This document shows positions 37,914 to 45,993 of a DNA stretch of 64,000 nucleotides, piece by piece; within the stretch, counting starts at the first letter, position 1, and each line of letters starts with the position of its first letter. The position numbers were made by a program, and so were the translations under genes. Source of the stretch: Oscillospiraceae bacterium (GTDB lineage: Bacteria; Bacillota; Clostridia; Oscillospirales; Oscillospiraceae). The notes beneath the pieces were generated by a model, which did no database searches, had not been told where the DNA came from, and saw only the letters and a program-made list of their open reading frames with translations. Location of the stretch: positions 1 to 64,000 of the forward strand of contig JAFWDQ010000012.1 of NCBI GenBank assembly GCA_017516065.1, given 5' to 3'.

Positions 37914-38351
37914 ATGGCCGGAAAAAAAGAGAAAGCGGGCAGAGGCGCCGTCATGGCGGTGCTCCGGGGGACGGCTGTCGGGGCTGCCGCAGTGCTGGCG
38001 CTGATGCTGCTGACCGCTTTGCTGGTCAGCTGTAATGTGCTGGAACTGACGGAGAGCCGCTGTATAGGTCTGCTCATCGGATTCATCGGCGGCCTTGCGG
38101 CAGGACACACCGCGATGAGACAGGGGAGAGGCAGGCGCATCCTGATGAGTGTGGCGCCCGGTGTGATCCTGTGCCTGATCCTGCTGCTCCTGTCTGCCGT
38201 TCTGTACGAGCCGACACAAGCGGGAAACCGCGCCACGGTGCTGCTCTGTATCCTGGTCGGAGGGCTGGCTGCGTCCGCGATACGCGCACACCGAAGCGGC
38301 AGGGGACGTCGGACCTCACGGGCACTACACAGGAGACATAAATTAGGATAA
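37914..38351 (+). CDS. TIGR04086-family membrane protein
   Basis: 145 residues with four hydrophobic segments (about 20-40, 48-65, 77-97, 108-125) and basic ends. I recognise it by the position after yajC and by the four-helix pattern typical of clostridial TIGR04086 proteins. No function is known. The only start with the right frame is the ATG at 37914, whose upstream binding site (GGGGAGG) lies within the terminator stem, which implies structural control of translation. Confidence 0.7.
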   Translation: MAGKKEKAGRGAVMAVLRGTAVGAAAVLALMLLTALLVSCNVLELTESRCIGLLIGFIGGLAAGHTAMRQGRGRRILMSVAPGVILCLILLLLSAVLYEPTQAGNRATVLLCILVGGLAASAIRAHRSGRGRRTSRALHRRHKLG

Positions 38352-38363
38352 AAATGGAAAATC

Positions 38364-38400
38364 AATATATAGCGTCCGCATTTTGCGGACGCTATATATT
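38364..38400. repeat. Perfect 16-bp inverted repeat
   Basis: AATATATAGCGTCCGC and its exact complement are separated by 5 bases, just after the TIGR04086 gene. The outer half is AT-only. It could be a terminator, although the sequence that follows is GC-rich and not a T-run. Confidence 0.75.
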
Positions 38401-38434
38401 GCGCCGCAAAGAGAGCTGCAGCACGCTGATTTAC

Positions 38435-38462
38435 AAAGTTTACATAATAAAGTTTACATAAG
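38435..38462. repeat. Two tandem 14-base copies upstream of proC
   Basis: AAAGTTTACATAAT (38435-38448) is directly followed by AAAGTTTACATAAG (38449-38462), inside an AT-rich 100-base stretch. It may be an operator, a replication slip, or of no use. Confidence 0.6.
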
Positions 38463-38575
38463 ATGGGAAAATAATAAAAAAATTTACTATTTTTTGCGTT
38501 TTGCCCTTGCCAGCGGGCTGAAATTGTTATAAAATCATGAACATCTCTTAAAGGCATAATTCCGGAGGTGGGACC

Positions 38576-39388
38576 ATGGCGGAGCACGGCGGCCTGCGTT
38601 TGGGCGTGATCGGAACGGGGAATATGGCCTGTGCCATTCTCACCGGCGCCCTGGCGTCCGGGGTGCTGGAGCCGGAGGCGGTGCTGGCCTCTCATCCGCG
38701 GCAGGAGCGCCGGGATGAGATCCGCGATAGTCTTGGTGTCGCCGTGACGGCGGATAACCGGGAGGTCGCAGAGCGGTCCGATGTGATCCTTCTGGCGGTC
38801 AAGCCTCAGAAGGTACCCCAGGTGCTTGCTGAGGTGGGGCCTCTTCTTGCCGGGAAGTGTCTTGTCTCCATCGCGGCGGGTCTTTCAATCGACAGTCTGC
38901 GGCGCTATGTTCCCGAGGGAGCGATCCTGCGGGCTATGCCCAATACGCCTCTGATGCTGGGATGCGGGGCCACAGTCCTGACGCCCAGGGGGGAGATTCC
39001 GGAGGCGCAGTATAGACTGGTTTTTTCTCTCTTTGAGGCCTCGGGCTTTGCCGCCTCCGCGCCGGAGGAGTATATGAATGCGGTCACCGCCGTTTCCGGC
39101 TCCAGTCCGGCCTACTTTTTCCGCATGGCGCAGGCCATGACGGAGGCTGCTGCGGCATTTGGCCTTGCGCCGGATCTGGCTCTGCAGTTGACAGCCCAGA
39201 CCATGGAGGGCGCGGCCCGGATGCTGAAAGAGAGCGGCCATACGGCGGCTGAGCTGACGGCGCAGGTCTGCTCGCCGGGGGGGACGACGCTGGCGGCCCT
39301 GACGGCCTTCGACGACATGGGCTTTGACGCTCTGATCCGTGAGGCCTTGACCCGCTGTGTGAAGCGGGCGGAGGAGCTGGACGCCTGA
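38576..39388 (+). CDS. proC: Pyrroline-5-carboxylate reductase
   Basis: 270 residues, last step of proline synthesis. The Rossmann start is RLGVIGTGNMACAILTGAL. RAMPNTPLMLGCGATVL and the C-terminal signature VSGSSPAYFFRMAQAMTEAA...QVCSPGGTTLAAL are clear. GGAGG lies 8 bases before the ATG. A possible -10 TATAAA at 38528-38533 lacks a good -35. Confidence 0.95.
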   Translation: MAEHGGLRLGVIGTGNMACAILTGALASGVLEPEAVLASHPRQERRDEIRDSLGVAVTADNREVAERSDVILLAVKPQKVPQVLAEVGPLLAGKCLVSIAAGLSIDSLRRYVPEGAILRAMPNTPLMLGCGATVLTPRGEIPEAQYRLVFSLFEASGFAASAPEEYMNAVTAVSGSSPAYFFRMAQAMTEAAAAFGLAPDLALQLTAQTMEGAARMLKESGHTAAELTAQVCSPGGTTLAALTAFDDMGFDALIREALTRCVKRAEELDA

Positions 39389-39437
39389 ATAAACGCACCT
39401 GCCGTCTCATAGGCTTCCCGTGAGGGGAGATGATGGG

Positions 39438-39995
39438 ATGCCGGAGCGAGATGCGGCTCTGCCCGGAAGGGAGAGAGGGCTCGTCACCGTCTGTCTGACG
39501 GCCTGTTTTCTGCTGGGAGCTCTGCTGGGCTGTCTGCTGGCGGTCCGGACCGGCGGACAGGGCGAGGAGATCCTCCGGCTCTGTCTGGATTCCAGTATTC
39601 TGCTGGGGGATGCCGGCATCCCGGCGCTGCTCTGGTATGGCCTGCGGTTTCTGCTGCTGGCGCTGCTGTGCGGTATCCTCTCGTTCCGCCTTGTGTCCCT
39701 GCCGCTGCTGCTTGCGGTCCGGGGACTGATCCTCGGTTTTTTCTTCAGTCTTTTGTTCTGTGTGCTGGGGGGCGCCGGACTGTTCTGGGGCATCTGCACG
39801 GCCGGTGTTTCTGCCATGCTGCTGGAGCCCTGCCTGTTCCGCATTGCCGTACAGGCGCTGACCCGGTCCCGAAGGAGAGGCTTTTCTATGCCCTGTTCCT
39901 TCGGAACGCTGGCGTTTTGCGCTGCCGCGCTGACATGCCACACACTGTTTTTACACTATCTTGCGCCGCTGCTGCTGACCTGGGTCGGCGGCTGA
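39438..39995 (+). CDS. Small polytopic membrane protein between proC and xerD
   Basis: About 185 residues with five or so hydrophobic segments (VCLTACFLLGALLGCLLAV; LLWYGLRFLLLALLCG; LLLAVRGLILGFFFSLLFCVL; FGTLAFCAAALTCH). It stands where SpoIIM lies near xerD (ripX) in bacilli. It contains the fragment RFLLLALLCGILSF...LPLLLAVRGLILGFFFS, which is SpoIIM-like in pattern, but I cannot confirm homology. The ATG at 39438 is preceded by GAGGGGAG. It ends 23 bases before the xerD start. Confidence 0.55.
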   Translation: MPERDAALPGRERGLVTVCLTACFLLGALLGCLLAVRTGGQGEEILRLCLDSSILLGDAGIPALLWYGLRFLLLALLCGILSFRLVSLPLLLAVRGLILGFFFSLLFCVLGGAGLFWGICTAGVSAMLLEPCLFRIAVQALTRSRRRGFSMPCSFGTLAFCAAALTCHTLFLHYLAPLLLTWVGG

Positions 39996-40018
39996 CGGTG
40001 AGAAAGGGGGCTGTGTTC

Positions 40019-40900
40019 TTGGATTTCCTGCGTGCTTACGGTACATATCTGGAAGTGGAAAAGCATTCCTCTGAGAATACGCGCAGCTCCTATCTCCGGG
40101 ACGTGCGTCAGTTCCTGGAGTATCTCGCCGAGAGCGATGGCCCGGCTCCGGAGGAGGTCACCCGGGACGTGGTGAAGAAGTACGTCATGCGTCTCTACGG
40201 GCAGGGAAAGTCCCCGGCCACCGTGACCCGTGCCGTGGCTTCCCTGAAGAGCTTTTACACGTACCTGGTACGGGAGCAGATCGTGAAGGACAACCCCGCC
40301 CGGGACGTGACTGCCGCCAAAACAGAGCGCAAGCTGCCCCAGATCCTGACCAATCAGGAGGTGGAGCTGTTTTTGGAACAGCCCAGCGCCGTGGAGCCGA
40401 AGGGGATTCGGGACCGCGCCATGTTGGAGCTGCTCTATGCCACCGGTATCCGGGTCAGCGAGCTCATCGAACTGGACGTGGCCGATCTGGACCTGGATGC
40501 GGAGACTCTGCACTGCGCCAATCCAAAGCGGGAGCGGACGATCCCGCTCTATTCCGCAGCTGTCCGGGCCCTGTCGATCTATCTCAACCGCGTCAGGCCT
40601 CAAATGGTGGAGGATCCCGCCGAGAAGGCGCTGTTCGTCAACATGAACGGCGCCCGGATGTCCCGCCAGGGCTTCTGGAAGATCATCAAGCACTACCAGG
40701 AAAATGCGGGCATCGAGAAGAAGATCACGCCCCACACTTTGCGCCATTCCTTTGCGGCCCATCTGCTGGAAAATGGCGCGGATCTGCGTTCCATTCAGGA
40801 GATGCTGGGTCATGCGGATATCTCCTCCACCCAGATCTATACACAGGTGGTGGGGAACAAGCTCCGGGATGTGTATCGTAAGAGCCATCCCCGTGCATAA
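40019..40900 (+). CDS. xerD: Tyrosine recombinase XerD/XerC type
   Basis: 293 residues. An N-terminal SAM-like DNA-binding domain (LDFLRAYGTYLEVEKHSSENT) precedes the catalytic domain. That domain has ATGIRVSELIEL (first Arg), a Lys in CANPKRERTIPL, HTLRHSFAAHL (HxxR) and GHADISSTQIYTQV (His and Tyr nucleophile). Such recombinases resolve chromosome dimers at dif. TTG 40019 has GAAAGGGGG about 8 bases upstream; a GTG at 39998 would add seven residues. No dif site was searched for. It ends in a strong terminator. Confidence 0.93.
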   Translation: MDFLRAYGTYLEVEKHSSENTRSSYLRDVRQFLEYLAESDGPAPEEVTRDVVKKYVMRLYGQGKSPATVTRAVASLKSFYTYLVREQIVKDNPARDVTAAKTERKLPQILTNQEVELFLEQPSAVEPKGIRDRAMLELLYATGIRVSELIELDVADLDLDAETLHCANPKRERTIPLYSAAVRALSIYLNRVRPQMVEDPAEKALFVNMNGARMSRQGFWKIIKHYQENAGIEKKITPHTLRHSFAAHLLENGADLRSIQEMLGHADISSTQIYTQVVGNKLRDVYRKSHPRA

Positions 40901-40984
40901 GAAGAGAGGACGCCCCGGCAAGAGCCGGGGAGATGTAACGCAATAGAAACGCAAAACAGCTGAAAACGTGTGTTTTCAAGGGGC

Positions 40985-41019
40985 GACGGCGTGACTTCGG
41001 TCACGCCGTTCTCTTTTTT
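40985..41019 (+). terminator. Terminator after xerD
   Basis: ACGGCGTGAC-TTCG-GTCACGCCGT followed by TCTCTTTTTT, a stable UUCG tetraloop hairpin. Confidence 0.92.
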
Positions 41020-41104
41020 ACGCCCGCGTATCCGGCGGGGATAGAGCCGGATTCCACTTTTCCCGGGACCCGGGTCCGTTTCTGCTCGAAAATGAAACTT
41101 TTGT

Positions 41105-41133
41105 TTGGCTTTTCCTTTTTCCTGTGATACAAT
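41105..41133 (+). promoter_or_regulatory. Probable promoter of ruvCAB-glmM
   Basis: TTGGCT (41105-41110, 4/6) and TACAAT (41128-41133, 5/6) at 17 bases, about 40 bases before ruvC. Confidence 0.55.
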
Positions 41134-41177
41134 AATCGAAACGTGGCGGTCTGCGCCGGCGAAAGGACGGAGGACAA

Positions 41178-41666
41178 ATGCGGATACTGGGGATCGATCC
41201 CGGCGTGGCCACGGTGGGTTTTGCCGTACTGGAGACGGGCGCCGGGAGCCAGCACCTTGTCACCTGCGGCGCCATCACCACGCCCGCCGGACTGCGGCTG
41301 TCGGCGCGGCTGCTGCAGATCGAGGGCGACCTGCACGCGCTGATCGCGCAGTTTTCCCCGGACGTGATGGCGGTGGAGGAGCTGTTTTTCAGCAAGAACG
41401 TCACCACCGGCATTGCCGTCGCCCACGCCAGGGGCGTGATCCTGCTGGCGGCGGAGCGGGAGGGGATCCCCATCTTCGAGTACAAGCCCATGCAGATCAA
41501 GCAGGCCGTCACCGGCTACGGCGGTGCGGAAAAGCGGCAGGTCATGGAGATGACCCGGCGGCTTCTGAACCTCAAAGAGACGCCGCGTCCCGACGACGCG
41601 GCAGATGCCGTGGCCGTGGCGTTGTGCCATGCCCGCAGCGCCACATCCTTACTGAACCGGGGGTAA
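41178..41666 (+). CDS. ruvC: Holliday junction resolvase
   Basis: This is a 162-residue RNase H-fold endonuclease. The acidic catalytic residues are in MRILGIDPGVATVG, AVEELFFSKN and PRPDDAADAVAVALCHA. It cleaves junctions processed by RuvAB. ruvA begins 6 bases after its stop. Clostridia with this gene order use a single ruvCAB operon. Confidence 0.96.
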   Translation: MRILGIDPGVATVGFAVLETGAGSQHLVTCGAITTPAGLRLSARLLQIEGDLHALIAQFSPDVMAVEELFFSKNVTTGIAVAHARGVILLAAEREGIPIFEYKPMQIKQAVTGYGGAEKRQVMEMTRRLLNLKETPRPDDAADAVAVALCHARSATSLLNRG

Positions 41667-41672
41667 CGCTTT

Positions 41673-42278
41673 ATGTTCTATTCTCTCACCGGTACCGTGA
41701 CCCTGACAGAGCCGTACCTCGCCGTTGTGGACTGCGGCGGCGTGAGCTACGCCTGCAATACGACGCTGACCACCCTGGCCGCCCTCACAAGAGGGGAGAC
41801 GGCCACCCTGTACACCTATCTCCATGTCCGGGAGGATATCTTCGATCTCTACGGTTTCTCGACCCGGGACGAGCTGCGCTGCTTCAAACGTCTGCTGGGC
41901 ATCTCCGGTGTCGGTCCCCGGGCGGCCCAGACGATCCTGTCGGCCAATACCCCGGAACGGCTGGCCCTGGCCATCCTTACCGGGGATGAAAAGGCCCTGA
42001 CTACTGCCCCGGGCATTGGGAAAAAGACTGCCCAGCGGATCATTCTGGAGCTGAAGGACCAGCTGGCAAAGGAGCAGAAAGAGATTGGCGGAAGCCTGCC
42101 CCTGCCGGAGAATGCCGCCGGAGCAAAAGGGCCGGATAAATACAGCGAGGCCGCGGCGGCCCTGGCGGTGCTGGGCTACAGCGCGTCGGAGGCGGCAGCC
42201 GCCCTGAAGGGCGTTGAGATCGAGTCCAGCAGTCTGGAGGATATCATCAGGGAGGCCCTGCGCCATACACTGAAGTAG
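41673..42278 (+). CDS. ruvA: Holliday junction DNA helicase subunit RuvA
   Basis: 201 residues. The N-terminal OB fold is [21 protein letters not shown]. Two helix-hairpin-helix motifs ([34 protein letters not shown]) and a C-terminal RuvB-binding domain ([18 protein letters not shown]) follow. It binds four-way junctions as a tetramer. Confidence 0.96.
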   Translation: MFYSLTGTVTLTEPYLAVVDCGGVSYACNTTLTTLAALTRGETATLYTYLHVREDIFDLYGFSTRDELRCFKRLLGISGVGPRAAQTILSANTPERLALAILTGDEKALTTAPGIGKKTAQRIILELKDQLAKEQKEIGGSLPLPENAAGAKGPDKYSEAAAALAVLGYSASEAAAALKGVEIESSSLEDIIREALRHTLK

Positions 42279-42288
42279 GAGGAGCGGC

Positions 42289-43332
42289 ATGAGCATCGAT
42301 TATTTTGATCCGCGGGAGGAACCGGTCCTTTCCGCCTCCTTTTTGAAAGAGGACGAGGGAGAGCATTCCCTTCGCCCGCGGCTTTTAAGTGAGTATATCG
42401 GCCAGACGAAGGTCAAGGAAAATCTCTCCGTCTTCATTGAAGCGGCCCGGATGCGGGGCGAGGCTCTGGACCATGTGCTGCTCCACGGCCCTCCGGGACT
42501 GGGCAAGACGACCCTGGCCGGGATCATCGCCAACGAGATGCAGGTCAATCTGCGCATCACCTCCGGCCCCACCATCGAGAGGGCGGGGGATCTGGCGGCG
42601 CTGCTGACCAACCTGCAGGAGGGAGATATCCTGTTCCTTGACGAGATCCACCGGCTCAACCGGTCCGTAGAGGAGATCCTGTACTCCGCCATGGAGGACT
42701 ATGCCATCGACATCATCATCGGCAAGGGCCCGGCGGCCAATTCCATCCGCCTGGATCTGCCGCACTTCACTCTGATCGGCGCCACCACCCGGGCCGGTCA
42801 GCTCTCTGCGCCCCTGCGGGACCGGTTCGGCATCACCCTGCGGCTGGAACTGTACACCGTTGAGGAGCTGGCGGAGATCATCACCCGCAGCGCCGGGATC
42901 CTGGAGACGCCCATCGAGCCCGAGGGTGTGTGGGAGATCGCGTCCCGGAGCCGCGGCACCCCCCGGATCGCCAATCGGATGTTCCGGCGGGTCCGGGATT
43001 TTGCCCAGGTCCGGGCCGACGGACTCATCACCAAGGATGTGGCGGACCGGGCCCTCACGGCCCTGCAGGTGGATCACAAGGGCCTGGATGAGCTGGACCG
43101 CAGGATGCTGCGCAGCATCATCGAGCAGTACAATGGGGGACCGGTGGGGCTGGAGACCCTGGCTGCCACCGTCAACGAGGAGGCCGTCACCCTGGAGGAT
43201 GTCTATGAGCCCTATCTGCTGCAGCAGGGCTTTTTGACCCGCACCCCGCGGGGTCGGTGCGCTGCGCCGAAGGCATATGAGCATCTCGGCATCCCCTTTA
43301 TGGGACAGATGTCCCTGGAATCCATCGAATAA
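42289..43332 (+). CDS. ruvB: Holliday junction branch-migration ATPase RuvB
   Basis: 347 residues. Walker A is [15 protein letters not shown], Walker [12 protein letters not shown], sensor 1 [18 protein letters not shown], and the C-terminal winged helix has [16 protein letters not shown]. The hexameric motor works with RuvA. It starts 10 bases after ruvA. Confidence 0.97.
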   Translation: MSIDYFDPREEPVLSASFLKEDEGEHSLRPRLLSEYIGQTKVKENLSVFIEAARMRGEALDHVLLHGPPGLGKTTLAGIIANEMQVNLRITSGPTIERAGDLAALLTNLQEGDILFLDEIHRLNRSVEEILYSAMEDYAIDIIIGKGPAANSIRLDLPHFTLIGATTRAGQLSAPLRDRFGITLRLELYTVEELAEIITRSAGILETPIEPEGVWEIASRSRGTPRIANRMFRRVRDFAQVRADGLITKDVADRALTALQVDHKGLDELDRRMLRSIIEQYNGGPVGLETLAATVNEEAVTLEDVYEPYLLQQGFLTRTPRGRCAAPKAYEHLGIPFMGQMSLESIE

Positions 43333-43352
43333 AAGAACGAGGTAACAGAGCT

Positions 43353-44702
43353 ATGGGAGCATTATTTGGAACAGACGGGATCCGCGGCGTGGTCAATCGG
43401 GACTACGGCGCGGTGCTTGCATTTCGTGTCGGCGTGGCGGCGGCGGTGGCCCTCTCGGAGCAGAAGGCGCGGCCGCTGTTTACCATCGGCAAGGACACCC
43501 GTATCTCCTCCGACCTGCTGGAGGCGGCGCTGATCGCGGGCCTGTGTTCAGCGGGGGCGGACGTGATCCGGCTGGGCGTGATCCCCACGCCCGCGGTCGC
43601 CTATCTGACCGTTGAGAACAAGGCCGATGCCGGCATCGTCATTTCCGCGTCCCACAATCCCTATGAGCATAACGGCATCAAGATATTCAACGGCAGCGGC
43701 TTCAAGCTCTCCGACGAACTGGAGGAGCGCATCGAGCGGATCGTTCTGGCTCAGGAGCTGCTCCCGGTCCGAACCGGCAGCGAGATCGGCCGGGTCATAG
43801 AGGGGGAGGAGGCCCAGAAGGCCCGCTACATCGGACATCTGCTCTCCTGCGTGGATACGGAGGCTATCGAGGGGCTGCGCGTTGCAGTGGACTGTGCCAA
43901 CGGCGCGGCCTCCGCTACGGCGGCGGCCCTGTTCGATGCCCTGCCGATCCACGCGGATATCTTTTTCAATCATCCCGACGGCATCAATATCAACGACAAC
44001 TGCGGTTCCACCCACCTGGAGCAGCTCAGGATGACCGTGGTAGAGGGCCGTTACGACCTGGGCCTGGCTTTTGACGGCGACGCGGACCGCTGCCTGGCGG
44101 TGGATGAGACCGGAGAGGAGATGGACGGCGACCACATTATGGCGGCCTGTGCCCTGCGTCTGAAAGAGGAGGGGAGACTGGCCGACAGTACCGTGGTGGC
44201 TACGGTGATGTCCAATATGGGCTTCCACGCTTTCGCCAGAGAGCAGGGGATACAGCTGCTCTGCGCCAATGTGGGGGACCGCAACGTGCTTGAGATGATG
44301 CAGGAGAGAGGCTGCGTCCTGGGCGGCGAGCAGTCCGGTCATCTGATCTTCCTGGAGCACGCCACCACCGGCGATGGCCAGCTGGCGGCGCTGCAGCTGC
44401 TGGAGACCCTCTGCCGGTCCGGGAAAAAGGCGTCCCAGCTCAACGGCCTCGTGGCCCGGTATCCCCAAGCGCTGCTGAACGTGCCGGTGGCCGACAAGGC
44501 AGCCAAGGAGGCGGTAATGGCCTCGCCGGTGCTGAAGGAGGCCGCGGCAAGAGCGGAGCGGGAGCTGAAGGGAAAGGGGCGCGTTCTGGTGCGTCCTTCC
44601 GGCACGGAGGCCCTCATCCGCGTCATGGTCGAGGCGCCGGAAAAAGAGGAAGCGGAGGCCTGGGCGAAAAAAATTGCGGATGCGGTGGCTGAAATACAGT
44701 AA
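43353..44702 (+). CDS. glmM: Phosphoglucosamine mutase
   Basis: 449 residues. It converts glucosamine-6-P to glucosamine-1-P for UDP-GlcNAc. The phosphoserine loop is ISASHNPYEHNGIK, the metal loop FDGDADRCLAV, the sugar loop GGEQSGHLIF and the phosphate loop RPSGTEALIRVM. In many Firmicutes glmM follows cdaA-cdaR; here it is 15 kb away, 20 bases after ruvB. GlmM is also a CdaA regulator in B. subtilis, so the split matters. Confidence 0.96.
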   Translation: MGALFGTDGIRGVVNRDYGAVLAFRVGVAAAVALSEQKARPLFTIGKDTRISSDLLEAALIAGLCSAGADVIRLGVIPTPAVAYLTVENKADAGIVISASHNPYEHNGIKIFNGSGFKLSDELEERIERIVLAQELLPVRTGSEIGRVIEGEEAQKARYIGHLLSCVDTEAIEGLRVAVDCANGAASATAAALFDALPIHADIFFNHPDGININDNCGSTHLEQLRMTVVEGRYDLGLAFDGDADRCLAVDETGEEMDGDHIMAACALRLKEEGRLADSTVVATVMSNMGFHAFAREQGIQLLCANVGDRNVLEMMQERGCVLGGEQSGHLIFLEHATTGDGQLAALQLLETLCRSGKKASQLNGLVARYPQALLNVPVADKAAKEAVMASPVLKEAAARAERELKGKGRVLVRPSGTEALIRVMVEAPEKEEAEAWAKKIADAVAEIQ

Positions 44703-44737
44703 TTTACGAAAATTGCAAAATTTTTCCGGTAAAACCC

Positions 44738-44766
44738 TTGACATGGCGGTTTATACTCCATATAAT
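44738..44766 (+). promoter_or_regulatory. Consensus promoter of the sigma-H-like gene
   Basis: TTGACA (44738-44743), 17 bases, TATAAT (44761-44766), perfect, about 45 bases before the ATG. Confidence 0.92.
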
Positions 44767-44818
44767 AAGGCATAAACTAATCTGTGTTATTATGCCATAG
44801 GGCGGAAGAGGTCTCTCC

Positions 44819-45430
44819 ATGCAGTATTTCAAAATGGATGACGCCGCCCTCTGCTCCGCAGTTCGTTCCGGCGACAGGGAGGCCGAGGAGGCGCTGGTGC
44901 TTCGATACAGCCGTCTTGTACGCGTCTGCGCGCGTCCCTACTTCCTGGCTGGCGGCAATGGCGAGGACCTGATCCAGGAGGGAATGATCGGCCTGCTCAA
45001 GGCCATCCGGGATTATGACCCCGGGCGGTCAGCCTCCTTTAAATCCTTTGCGGAGCTCTGTATCCGCAGCCGGCTTCTCTCCGCCATTGAAATGGCATCG
45101 CGAGATAAGCACATACCGCTGAATAATTCCATCCCCTTTGAGCACCCTCTTTTTTCCGACCACGAGCCCATGCTGGCTACGCAATCTCCCTTGAACGACC
45201 CAGAATCGTTTATTATCGGCAAAGAGGATCTCCGAGAACTGCTGCGCTTTTTATATGCCCGGCTCTCCCGCTTCGAGGCGGAGGTGCTGGACCATTACCT
45301 CAACGGCTTCTCCTACGCGGAAATCGCCCAGAGGACGGGAAAGCCAGTCAAGTCGGTGGACAATGCGGTCCAGCGAATCCGCCGCAAGGTGGTGCAGCAG
45401 TCTGATTCCGGCGAATTCAGCAGAAGCTGA
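44819..45430 (+). CDS. sigH: RNA polymerase sigma factor, sigma-H (Spo0H) type
   Basis: 203 residues. Region 2 is DLIQEGMIGLLKAIRDYDPGRSASFKSFAELCIRSRLLSAI, which aligns by eye with B. subtilis SigH including FKxFAELCI and KHIPLN. Region 4 is LSRFEAEVLDHYLNGFSYAEIAQRTGKPVKSVDNAVQRIRRK. SigH directs transition-state and early sporulation genes. It has a consensus vegetative promoter and is followed 95 bases later by a zinc-ribbon gene. Confidence 0.9.
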   Translation: MQYFKMDDAALCSAVRSGDREAEEALVLRYSRLVRVCARPYFLAGGNGEDLIQEGMIGLLKAIRDYDPGRSASFKSFAELCIRSRLLSAIEMASRDKHIPLNNSIPFEHPLFSDHEPMLATQSPLNDPESFIIGKEDLRELLRFLYARLSRFEAEVLDHYLNGFSYAEIAQRTGKPVKSVDNAVQRIRRKVVQQSDSGEFSRS

Positions 45431-45524
45431 ACGCATATATTGCCCTGTGCAGTCCTGCACAAATCCAGTTCGGTCCAATTCCGTTCAAGGGCAGAAAAAC
45501 GCAAAAAAGAGAGGGTAAAAAAAC

Positions 45525-45803
45525 ATGTACGAAGACAAGACTTTAGTGTGCAAAGAGTGTGGCCAGGAGTTTGTGTTCTCTGCCGGCGAGCAGGAGTTCT
45601 ATGCCGAGCGCGGCTTCCAGAACGAGCCCCAGCGCTGCAAGCCCTGCCGTGATGCCCGCAAGAACGCGGCCCGCGGTCCCCGTGAGTTCTTCACGGCTGT
45701 CTGCGCTGCCTGTGGCGGCGAGGCGAAGGTTCCCTTCGAGCCCAAGTCCGACAGACCCGTCTATTGCAGCGACTGCTTTGCCCGCATGAGAGAGGAACAG
45801 TAA
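45525..45803 (+). CDS. CxxC zinc-ribbon protein
   Basis: 92 residues. Three CxxC pairs are present: CKECGQEF, RCKPCRDARKN, and CAACGGEAKV followed by CSDC at the end. The first half (LVCKECGQEFVFSAGEQEFYAERGFQNEPQRCKPCR) is the probable zinc-binding domain found as a stand-alone or fused unit in many Firmicutes. Function is unknown; a nucleic-acid or protein interaction role is inference. GAGAGGG lies 8 bases before the ATG. Confidence 0.85.
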   Translation: MYEDKTLVCKECGQEFVFSAGEQEFYAERGFQNEPQRCKPCRDARKNAARGPREFFTAVCAACGGEAKVPFEPKSDRPVYCSDCFARMREEQ

Positions 45804-45826
45804 TCGACTCGTTCACAAAAATGCAG

Positions 45827-45863
45827 AAAAACTCCTGTCCAGTTCTCCTGGGCAGGAGTTTTT
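45827..45863 (+). terminator. Terminator after the zinc-ribbon gene
   Basis: AAAAACTCCTGTCC pairs with GGGCAGGAGTTTTT across a 9-base loop. Confidence 0.9.
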
Positions 45864-45929
45864 GCCTTTGTCTTACAGGTGATTCCGGGCATAGGGCGCA
45901 CGGTGGAATTTTTATTTCTCGCCGGTCCC

Positions 45930-45958
45930 TTGTGTTTCCACCTCCGGATTGTTATAAT
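45930..45958 (+). promoter_or_regulatory. Promoter of scpAB
   Basis: A TTGTGT -35 (3/6) with a perfect TATAAT (45953-45958) at 17 bases, about 35 bases before scpA. Confidence 0.55.
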
Positions 45959-45993
45959 ATAAGAATGAAACAGCAGGGCAGGAGGTGCAAGTT

